DNA of 12,449 nt, taken from contig JALTEW010000042.1 in the NCBI GenBank assembly GCA_027073795.1, positions 1-12,449 on the forward strand. The letters are read 5' to 3'. This DNA comes from a bacterium (GTDB lineage Bacteria; Desulfobacterota; S145-22). Below the pieces are notes generated by a model, which worked only from the letters and a program-made list of their open reading frames with translations, was not told the DNA's origin and ran no database searches. Positions 8,701-12,449 of the stretch are shown here, in pieces; the first letter of the stretch is position 1; each line of letters opens with the position of its first letter. A program made the position numbers and the translations under genes.

Positions 8701-8787
8701 GACCGCCAGATCGACACCCTTGTTTATGAACTCTACGAGCTTACAGATGAGGAAATTGAGATAGTGGAGAATACAAAAAATGAATGA
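5749..8787 (+). CDS. Type IIG restriction-modification enzyme (Eco57I-like, nuclease and N6-adenine methylase in one chain)
   Basis: The 1012 residues contain all parts of a single-chain restriction-modification enzyme. An N-terminal nuclease domain (about 1-160) has RVEFIDPFFQALGWD, then Pro75-Asp76 and Glu90-Ala-Lys92, the PD-ExK catalytic set. A helical linker follows. The methylase domain (about 350-700) has GVYYTPAYIVDYIV (motif X region), LDPASGSGSF at 391-400 (SAM-binding motif I) and NPPY at 554-557 (catalytic motif IV, typical of N6-adenine methylation). A TaqI-like target-recognition region fills about 715-960, with FQGGYLAANKQYIEQLPI near its end. It would methylate its own site and cut unmodified foreign DNA. 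The specificity cannot be read by eye. It overlaps both neighbours by a few bases. Base composition becomes more AT-rich around 7905-8560, the recognition region, which suggests domain exchange. No frame break is seen. Confidence 0.92.
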   Translation: MTAPAEVLELVERFRRNIDVYKRDDYKETRVRVEFIDPFFQALGWDIHNEQGYAEQYKDVVHEDAIKVGGKTRAPDYSFRIGGVRKFFLEAKKPSISIKSDIDPAYQLRRYAWSAKLPLSILTDFEEFAVYDCRTRPRHTDKASVGRIMYLTFKEYPERWDEIYKIFAKESVLKGSFDRYVQGSKGKRGTGEVDNEFLREIETWRETLAQNIALRNPALSVEELNFSVQRTIDRIIFLRIAEDRGIERYGRLMALINGANIYKRMQLLYRQADERYNSGLFDFNADTLTPALKIDDKVLKCTLADLYYPQSPYEFSVLPAEVLGQVYEQFLGRVIRLTPGHRAKVEEKPEVRKAGGVYYTPAYIVDYIVKETVGKWTEGKTPRQINRLRVLDPASGSGSFLLGAYQHLLDYHRHWYETHEPEKHARRKEPPIRQGKDGNWVLTTQEKKRILLNNIYGVDIDRQAVEVTKLSLLLKVLEGENEETLGQQLSFWQKRALPNLNANIKCGNSLIGPDYFDGRLLPDEDEIRRVNPFNWKTEFPEIMAVGGFDCVIGNPPYIRIQTLKQWQPAQVEYFKKKYRASGKGNYDIYVVFVERALELLNGRGRMGYILPHKFFQAQYGRSLRKLISEGQHLTEIVHFGDQQVFAGATTYPCLLFLTQKPSSSFRFIKAHNLTAWRSTRAAVEGVIPAEKVTEDEWNFVVGPGADLFERLSRMPVKLGDVAEKMFVGLQTSADTIFLFKKYHENDEIMKVLSQELGEWVELEKAILKPVIRSGHINRYMATPTALVLFPYDVQDGDARLFTPDEMQSRFPLAWNYLKRNRHILENREKGKFKDAQWHRFGRTQNLGMWEQPKLMIPYMITRLAAYYDQNDHFYFINVTTGGYGVTLDETITDYFYLCGLLNSQVLDFYLKNVSTNFQGGYLAANKQYIEQLPIRTINFGDPKDVARYDRLVALVQRMLNLHKKLEAATIPEDKTLLKRQIDATDRQIDTLVYELYELTDEEIEIVENTKNE

Positions 8788-9415
8788 CGATCAAAATCTT
8801 GGCAAAAATCTAATAGAGACGATGAAATCAAGCGGGCTGGCCGATCTTACAGAGGAACTTGCTGAAATTCCTATTGATTTGTTTTTAAAGAACGAAATCA
8901 TAAAAGAAATTCCGATTATTAAGGATATTCACGCAATAATTAAAACGGGAATTGGGATAAGGGATTATCTTTTTCTAAAAAAGTTGCTAAAATTTCTATC
9001 CTCGTTTAATTCACTATCGGAAGAAGAAAGACATAAGCTCGTTGAAAAACTTGAGAGGGACGAATCTTACGGTCGTAAGGTTGGAGAGCACTTAATAGAA
9101 GTTCTTGATAGAATCGAAGGAGATAGGAAACCGGAAATCTTAGGGAAAATTTTTCTTGCATACGCCAAAGAGTTAATTGACGTTATGATGCTAAAGAGAT
9201 TGGTATTAGCAATAGAACGCCTTCCAATTCATGAGATAGAAAGTGTCCGAAAATATTTTGCTCTTTCTCCAGAAGAAAGACTGGAGTTTGACAAAATTTC
9301 CCTCCAAATATTTTCGAACGCTGGGTTAGTTAATGTTATTTCAGGTTATGGAGCGCTTGTCTACGAACCAAACGAAGTCCTTGAAAAATTCGTTGAGCTT
9401 AATTTTGATAAATAA
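8780..9415 (+). CDS. Uncharacterised 211-residue helical protein, third gene of the restriction operon
   Basis: I cannot assign a function. The protein looks almost wholly alpha-helical. A short acidic start is followed by an amphipathic to hydrophobic segment at about residues 43-73 (IPIIKDIHAIIKTGIGIRDY, then LFLKKLLKFL). A charged stretch follows at 79-101 with EEERHKLVEKLERD. The end (about 172-211) has hydrophobic LVNVISGYGALVY and then a helix, loosely like a winged-helix tail. There is no clear signal peptide or full transmembrane helix. The ATG overlaps the stop of the restriction gene by 8 bases, so it is translated from the same message. Its codons are much richer in A and T than those of the restriction gene, suggesting a separate origin. 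It could be a regulator, a restriction accessory protein or a defence effector; all are inference. Confidence 0.75.
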   Translation: MNDDQNLGKNLIETMKSSGLADLTEELAEIPIDLFLKNEIIKEIPIIKDIHAIIKTGIGIRDYLFLKKLLKFLSSFNSLSEEERHKLVEKLERDESYGRKVGEHLIEVLDRIEGDRKPEILGKIFLAYAKELIDVMMLKRLVLAIERLPIHEIESVRKYFALSPEERLEFDKISLQIFSNAGLVNVISGYGALVYEPNEVLEKFVELNFDK

Positions 9416-9464
9416 CGCGTATTAGCGGCTCTTTTCTTTTTTTACGTCTTCCAACTTGACACGG

Positions 9465-9683
9465 CTACGCGGCCTGGTAGATGAACGGTTTATACTTGGG
9501 AGCGGGAATAGGTTTGTTGCTTTTTTTCGCGGCTTCCAGCCAGGCTTTTTTCGCCTCCAAGGCCTCTTTCAACGCCTGTTCCGGGGTTTCCCCAAAGGCG
9601 GAACAATGCTTCAAATCGGGGATATCGGCAATGTATCCGCCATCCTCGTCACTGTAAAAGATGTTGATGTGGTAATCCTTCAT
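9465..9683 (-). CDS. hicB: HicB-family antitoxin, short form
   Basis: This 72-residue protein has the HicB fold signature: the strand pattern MKDYHINIFYSDEDGGYIAD, then IPDLKHCSAFGETPEQAL and a helix EALEAKKAWLEAAKK. HicB proteins bind and block the HicA mRNA-cleaving toxin. It starts one base after the hicA stop and its GGGAGG ribosome site lies inside the end of hicA, so the pair is coupled. Longer HicB proteins carry a C-terminal DNA-binding domain; this one ends soon after the core, so autorepression through its own domain seems unlikely. The operon converges on the restriction operon, about 49 bp away. Confidence 0.9.
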   Translation of the reverse strand: MKDYHINIFYSDEDGGYIADIPDLKHCSAFGETPEQALKEALEAKKAWLEAAKKSNKPIPAPKYKPFIYQAA

Positions 9684-9684
9684 T

Positions 9685-9933
9685 CTATTCCTCCCAGGAG
9701 AGATTGTATTCCTCGATGATCTTCAGGAGCTGTTTAACCTGACATGGCTTCGCTTGTCCTTTCACGTTTTGGAGATTAATCAGCCGAGGAATCTCAGGAT
9801 GTCCAAAAATATGGTGGCTGCCCGACGTGCGCAAGAGGCGGAAGCCAAAGGTTTCGGCACAAGCGGATACTTCCCTGAAGGAAACGTTTTTCGAACCTGA
9901 AAGCAGTTTTTCGAGGATTTTCCTCTTTCTCAT
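9685..9933 (-). CDS. hicA: HicA-family mRNA interferase toxin
   Basis: This is an 82-residue HicA toxin. HicA is a small double-stranded-RNA-binding-like protein that cleaves mRNA and halts translation until HicB neutralises it. Seen here: basic N terminus MRKRKILEKLL, FGFRLLRTSGSHHIF with the active-site histidine in GSHH (His41), and the C-terminal VKQLLKIIEEYNL. The protein is slightly longer than the minimal E. coli form, as in a common subgroup with FRLLR and INLQ motifs. No residue looks missing, so it should be functional. The toxin-first order (hicA then hicB) is typical. The ribosome site before the ATG is weak (GAGG about 13 nt upstream), which would keep toxin output low. Confidence 0.9.
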   Translation of the reverse strand: MRKRKILEKLLSGSKNVSFREVSACAETFGFRLLRTSGSHHIFGHPEIPRLINLQNVKGQAKPCQVKQLLKIIEEYNLSWEE

Positions 9934-9999
9934 CTTGCTTCGTTTTCCTCAACGATCCTTTCCCCAGTTTTTTCTGTCTAGTTTCTTGGGTCTTGTATT

Positions 10000-10028
10000 A
10001 ATTTACCTTCTCCTCCTTTCTCTGTCAA
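10000..10028 (-). promoter_or_regulatory. Possible promoter of hicA-hicB
   Basis: On the minus strand TTGACA (10023-10028), a 17-nt spacer and TAAATT (10000-10005) form a fair promoter about 60 nt before the hicA leader ends. The -35 box sits at the upstream limit of the RelE-like remnant on the other strand. Confidence 0.45.
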
Positions 10029-10032
10029 ACCC

Positions 10033-10248
10033 CTGGAGGAGGATCAGTTCTCGAAGATAGCCTTTGAGGAATTGGCAAAGACTCCTCCTTTTGAACTGGG
10101 ATATCTTGAACGAATGATAGGGTATCCTGTAAAATATAAAGTAAGAATCGGGAAATACAGAATGGGTATCACACTGGATAAATCAAAAAAGTTGATCATC
10201 TGTCAACGCATCGCGCACCGCAAAGAGATTTACAGGATCTTTCCATAA
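10033..10248 (+). pseudogene. RelE/ParE-type toxin remnant lacking its N terminus
   Basis: Frame +1 from about 10033 to the TAA at 10246-10248 encodes about 71 residues that match the C-terminal three quarters of a RelE-type mRNA interferase. They contain VKYKVRIGKYRMG, the strand LDKSKKLIICQRI, and the closing AHRKEIYRIFP, equivalent to the conserved GHRKxVY end of the fold. About 20 N-terminal residues (first strand and helix) are absent. The only ATG in frame, at 10114, would leave 44 residues, and no ribosome site or partner antitoxin is seen on this strand. The upstream limit coincides with the hicA promoter, as if the hicAB segment replaced the start of the gene. It is most likely inactive. 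Confidence 0.72.
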
Positions 10249-10275
10249 CTCCTTTCACTCTTAATAGACTTAATA

Positions 10276-10307
10276 GAGGAGTCACAGCTAAATGGCTGTG
10301 ACTCCTC
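10276..10307 (+). terminator. 13-bp perfect hairpin after the RelE remnant
   Basis: GAGGAGTCACAGC and its exact reverse complement flank a 6-nt loop (TAAATG). The stem is strong, but no T-run follows, so it is either a non-canonical terminator or a palindromic repeat. A heptanucleotide tract begins at its last base. Confidence 0.5.
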
Positions 10308-10338
10308 ACTACTCACTACTCACTACTCACTACTCACT
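10307..10338 (+). repeat. Tandem heptanucleotide repeat (CACTACT, about 4.5 copies)
   Basis: Four exact copies of CACTACT run from 10307 to 10334, followed by CACT. A looser run of CACT/TCAC motifs continues to about 10360. It is non-coding and lies between the hairpin and the first long direct repeat. No function is evident; copy number may vary. Confidence 0.8.
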
Positions 10339-10396
10339 CTTCACTCGTCACACCTCACAGCCTTTTACTCTCTTCCATCCGTGTCTCAAAATAACA

Positions 10397-10720
10397 GGAC
10401 TGAGGACTGAGTAAAAAGGACTGAGTGATATTTTAATCTGCGTTTATCTGCGTCCCCTGTGAAATTCGCCTACGTCTGACCGCTACGCGGTATTTCACTG
10501 GGCAGGAATTTGTGGCCAAATCCCATCCATCTCCCATTTCATGCAACCCATTTGATTGAAATCTTCCTGCCTGACTGGACACATTCCCGGAGATAAAGGT
10601 TGATTAAATTCTGGTAAGGAATCCCCATATCTTCTGACATTTTCTTGAAATAGTCGATGATGTCAACTTCCATCCGTATGGTGACCTGCTTTTTTAATCT
10701 TCTTGCATAAGGATTTTTGT
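10397..10720. repeat. 324-bp direct repeat, copy 1 (contains most of brnA)
   Basis: This segment matches 11257-11580 at a constant offset of 860 bp without gaps. By eye there are about 15 substitutions. It starts in a GGACTGA-rich stretch, holds a palindromic element (10455-10502) and the last 60 codons of brnA, and ends at GGATTTTTGT inside the brnA gene. There are no terminal inverted repeats or transposase. Confidence 0.92.
10455..10502. repeat. Imperfect palindromic element, copy in repeat 1
   Basis: CCCTGTGAAAT (10455-10465) pairs with ATTTCACTGGG (10492-10502), with one mismatch. Directly inside the right arm is a small hairpin, ACCGC-TAC-GCGGT (10479-10491). The same element recurs exactly at 11315-11362 and in a decayed form at 11198-11228. 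It lies just downstream of the brnA stop and could act as a REP-like element or an RNA hairpin. Confidence 0.65.
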
Positions 10721-10757
10721 GTCCCTTCATCTTTGAAAAATCATATTCTTTTCTCAT
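10539..10757 (-). CDS. brnA: BrnA-family antitoxin (CopG/ribbon-helix-helix)
   Basis: This 72-residue protein matches BrnA antitoxins: the N terminus MRKEYDFSKMKGHKNPYARR, the DNA-binding strand KKQVTIRMEVDIIDYFKKM, and helix IPYQNLINLYLRECVQSG. BrnA binds the BrnT ribonuclease and also represses its own operon through the ribbon-helix-helix part. The ATG overlaps the stop of the brnT reading frame as ATGA, and AGGGGGAG lies 2-9 nt before it, so it can be translated even though brnT is broken upstream. The gene is intact with a TGA at 10539-10541. A decayed copy lies 860 bp to the right. Confidence 0.9.
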   Translation of the reverse strand: MRKEYDFSKMKGHKNPYARRLKKQVTIRMEVDIIDYFKKMSEDMGIPYQNLINLYLRECVQSGRKISIKWVA

Positions 10758-11049
10758 AATCTCCCCCTATACGCTTCTTTTTCCTTTTTCACTGCCTTTC
10801 TTGCCGATATGATCCTGATCTCCATATCATTTCTGACTGTGTAACTTACAACAAGAATTCTGAGTTTATAGCTGAGCCCCAGCATCAAAAATCTGTCTTC
10901 GGTTCCCGAACGATCAGGATCGTAGGATCGTAGAATTCAACGGCGTTGTCATCAAAAAATACGGTTTGCGCTTCTTCGAATGAGATCGCATGTTTTTCCT
11001 TGTTTCTTTCATTTTTTCGATCATCCCAGGAAAAAACGATCATTTCCAT
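10754..11049 (-). pseudogene. brnT: BrnT-family toxin, frameshifted by an 8-bp tandem duplication
   Basis: Translation from ATG 11049 (or the in-frame ATG at 11043) gives IVFSWDDRKNERNKEKHAISF and EEAQTVFFDDNAVEFYDP, a clear BrnT N terminus, then runs out of frame to a TGA at 10885-10887 after 54 codons. On the plus strand AGGATCGT occurs twice in tandem at 10916-10923 and 10924-10931. Removing one copy restores a 95-residue BrnT that continues DPDRSGTEDRFLMLG, LVVSYTVRNDMEIRIISARK and ends in a stop overlapping the brnA start. BrnT is a RelE-fold ribonuclease that inhibits translation. In this state the toxin should be inactive. The duplication is a typical slippage event and may be reversible. 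An assembly error is possible but less likely, because the extra bases are an exact repeat unit. Confidence 0.85.
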
Positions 11050-11066
11050 ATTTACATTGTAAATAT
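11048..11066. promoter_or_regulatory. Operator-like palindrome over the brnTA -10 box
   Basis: ATATTTACA and its reverse complement flank a single T, a perfect 9-bp inverted repeat. It covers the -10 box, as expected for repression by a ribbon-helix-helix antitoxin such as BrnA. Confidence 0.6.
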
Positions 11067-11084
11067 ATCATCATGTATTGTCAA
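11056..11084 (-). promoter_or_regulatory. Promoter of brnT-brnA
   Basis: On the minus strand TTGACA (11079-11084), a 17-nt spacer and TACAAT (11056-11061) form a near-consensus promoter. The expected start, about 7 nt on, is at or next to the first ATG (11047-11049), so the message may be nearly leaderless or start translation at the second ATG (11041-11043). Confidence 0.68.
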
Positions 11085-11088
11085 TACA
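11074..11088. promoter_or_regulatory. Second palindrome over the brnTA -35 box
   Basis: TGTATTG and CAATACA flank a single T, a perfect 7-bp inverted repeat centred 24 bp from the -10 palindrome. The two could be paired operator sites on nearby faces of the helix. Confidence 0.5.
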
Positions 11089-11197
11089 GACATTAGGTCT
11101 TTGAGAGGGTATAGAGGAGAGGGAATTTTCTCATTTCACCTTTCTCCTTTCACTTTTCACTTAATAACGATTTTTATCCATGTGCGAAGCCCGCCTG

Positions 11198-11228
11198 CCC
11201 TGTGAAATGCGTGGCCTATTTCTCTGGG
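11198..11228. repeat. Decayed third copy of the palindromic element
   Basis: CCCTGTGAAAT (11198-11208) recurs exactly, with a right arm ATTTCTCTGGG and a shorter 9-nt centre. Nine of eleven arm positions pair. TTTATCCGCGTCC just after it resembles the TTTATCTGCGTCC that precedes the complete copies. Confidence 0.5.
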
Positions 11229-11256
11229 GTGTTTATCCGCGTCCAGAAACAAGTTT

Positions 11257-11580
11257 GGACTAAGGACTGAGCAAAAAGGACTGAGTGATATTTTAATCTG
11301 CGTTTATCTGCGTCCCCTGTGAAATTCGCCTACGTCTGACCGCTACGCGGTATTTCACTGGGCAGGAATTTGTGGCCAAATCCCATCCATCTCCCACTCC
11401 ATGCAACCCATTTGATTGAAATCTTCCTTCCCGACTGGACACATTCCAGGAGATGAAGGTTGATTAAATTCTGATACTGAATCCCCATGTCTTCTGACAT
11501 TTTCTTGAAATAGTCGATGATGTCAACTTCCATCCGTATGGTGACCTGCTTTTTTAATCTACTCACATAAGGATTTTTGT
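11257..11580. repeat. 324-bp direct repeat, copy 2
   Basis: This is gap-free against 10397-10720 with about 15 substitutions, several of which damage the brnA copy inside it. It ends at GGATTTTTGT; the next bases (CAATTAAAGACCTGACCC) differ from those after copy 1. It includes a full copy of the palindromic element at 11315-11362. Confidence 0.92.
11330..11580 (-). pseudogene. brnA remnant, N terminus lost and stop codon mutated
   Basis: The frame encodes the C-terminal 60 or so residues of BrnA (KKQVTIRMEVDIIDYFKKM onward) with changes P to Q, Y to H and R to L in the IPYQNLINLYLREC region. The first 14 or so codons of brnA are absent because the repeat stops inside the gene. Only a GTG at 11564-11566 could start it, without an obvious ribosome site. 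The TGA at the normal end has become TGG (11399-11401), adding 23 residues read from the palindromic element. No brnT is next to it. It is probably dead, though the added tail leaves an open frame of 78 codons. Confidence 0.8.
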
Positions 11581-11639
11581 CAATTAAAGACCTGACCCTT
11601 TTGATTCAGCGGGGAGGGGAAATCCATTGATACTTGGCG

Positions 11640-12449
11640 TCAAAACAGCATCTTCACAGGCAAAGCGAACAGGTTTTCCCCAAACGGAAGGACCTTGTCA
11701 CCAAGGTAAAAGACAAGACCACGCGCGAAGTTATCCCGCTGTGCGGCGAATTCAGTTATGGCCTTGAAATCGTGAAAACTGACTGTCTGAGAGAACTTTA
11801 CCTCGGCCGCGGCAACCTTTCCCTCTCTCTCGACAACAAAGTCTATTTCCTTTCCTGAAACCGTTCGGTAAAAAAACAGCTCTGTCCCCTTCAAACTGTA
11901 TTTCATCCCTTTGAGGAGTTCCGAGAAAACAAAAGTTTCAAGGAGGAGACCTTTGTAAGGAGACGCCATCAGTGCCTCCGTGTTGTTGACACCTAAAAGA
12001 AAGGAAAGCAATCCACTGTCCGTGAAATAGAGCTTGCTGTTTTTAACGACCCGTTTCTTTATGTTTTTCGAGTATGGTTTCAGAAAATAAATCTGATAGA
12101 CAAGCCTCAAAAGACTCAGATAGTTTTCAAGCGTCTTGATGTCCACAGACACCCCCCTTGAGAGCGCGGTTTTATTAATGAGATTCGCGCTGTATGGGGC
12201 AAGGGTGTGGAATGTCCTGAGAAACTTTTCGATGTTTCTCAACGCGCCGATATCCCTGACATCCCTTTCGAGATAAGTCGCGACATAAGAACTGAACCAC
12301 AGATATCTTCCCCTTTCGTTCTGGATTTGCACAACCTCCGGGTAGCCCCCCATGACAATCGCCTCGAGGATGTCATCATATCCGATATTTCCTGGATGAA
12401 CGCCTGAAAATGTCCCATCAAAAAGCATGTCCAGGATGTTTTCGTAAGG
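11640..12449 (-). CDS. AAA_14 / DUF4143 ATP-binding protein, C-terminal part, cut by the window edge
   Basis: The frame is open past the right edge and gives 269 visible residues ending at the TGA at 11640-11642. They match the C-terminal two thirds of a common family of predicted ATPases. VMGGYPEVVQ and SYVATYLERDVRDI link the ATPase to the DUF4143 part, and KTLENYLSLLRLVYQIYFLKPYSKN resembles the winged-helix segment. The C-terminal restriction-endonuclease-like fold has Asp in KEIDFVV and Glu-Val-Lys in AAAEVKFSQ, a D...ExK arrangement about 66 to 45 residues from the end. The Walker A and B motifs are beyond the window. These proteins are widespread, often spread by transfer, and their cellular role is not established. 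It is transcribed towards the repeat region; no terminator was seen after it. Confidence 0.9.
   Translation of the reverse strand, partial: PYENILDMLFDGTFSGVHPGNIGYDDILEAIVMGGYPEVVQIQNERGRYLWFSSYVATYLERDVRDIGALRNIEKFLRTFHTLAPYSANLINKTALSRGVSVDIKTLENYLSLLRLVYQIYFLKPYSKNIKKRVVKNSKLYFTDSGLLSFLLGVNNTEALMASPYKGLLLETFVFSELLKGMKYSLKGTELFFYRTVSGKEIDFVVEREGKVAAAEVKFSQTVSFHDFKAITEFAAQRDNFARGLVFYLGDKVLPFGENLFALPVKMLF

Noticed and set aside
5749..8787. Large methylase as a BREX PglX protein
   Set aside because: It has an N-terminal PD-ExK nuclease domain and no other BREX genes are nearby; a type IIG enzyme fits better.
9416..9446. Terminator between the restriction operon and hicB
   Set aside because: There is a T-rich run, but the stem before it has only about 3 pairs (CGC/GCG), too weak to call.
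9827..10060. Plus-strand open frame opposite hicA
   Set aside because: It is antisense to a well-supported hicA and has low-complexity hydrophobic composition without a family match.
10307..10338. CRISPR array
   Set aside because: The units are 7 bp in direct tandem with no spacers and no cas genes.
10397..11580. Composite transposon or insertion sequence bounded by the 324-bp repeats
   Set aside because: There is no transposase between the copies, no terminal inverted repeats and no target-site duplication that I could see.

Overview
The window looks like a piece of a bacterial chromosome from an anaerobe. The evidence is a tungsten-type aldehyde:ferredoxin oxidoreductase, an iron-sulfur NAD(P)H-linked dihydropyrimidine dehydrogenase (PreT/PreA type), sigma70-like promoters and Shine-Dalgarno sites. 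A sulfate-reducing or syntrophic lineage would fit, but nothing here fixes the taxon. The left 4.6 kb is catabolic and ordered. The right 7.8 kb is an accessory region of restriction-modification, toxin-antitoxin genes, gene remnants and repeats.

Positions 1-4672 hold two divergent operons of reductive pyrimidine breakdown. On the minus strand a beta-ureidopropionase-like amidohydrolase (906-1781) is followed 28 bp later by an aldehyde:ferredoxin oxidoreductase that runs off the left edge (1-877). On the plus strand are preT (2056-3396) and preA (3401-4639), ended by a perfect 14-bp hairpin at 4641-4672. The shared control region (1782-2055) has a good promoter facing each way and a small palindrome between them. 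PreT/PreA would reduce uracil or thymine, and the amidohydrolase would release beta-alanine or beta-aminoisobutyrate. The middle enzyme, dihydropyrimidinase, is not in the window.

Positions 4673-9415 hold a three-gene plus-strand operon coupled by overlapping start and stop codons: a DUF5655 protein with an N-terminal PD-(D/E)XK-like nuclease motif, a 1012-residue single-chain type IIG restriction-modification enzyme, and a 211-residue helical protein of unknown function. This is the most likely place for an undescribed accessory function.

Positions 9465-11639 are a toxin-antitoxin cluster, much of it broken. It contains an apparently intact hicA-hicB pair, a RelE-type toxin lacking its N terminus, and a brnT-brnA operon whose toxin is broken by an 8-bp tandem duplication while the antitoxin is intact. 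There is also a second, decayed copy of brnA inside a 324-bp direct repeat lying exactly 860 bp from the first. Imperfect palindromic elements and a heptanucleotide tandem tract fill the spaces. The right edge (11640-12449) is the C-terminal part of an AAA_14/DUF4143 ATPase. I saw no rRNA, tRNA, CRISPR array, transposase or origin.
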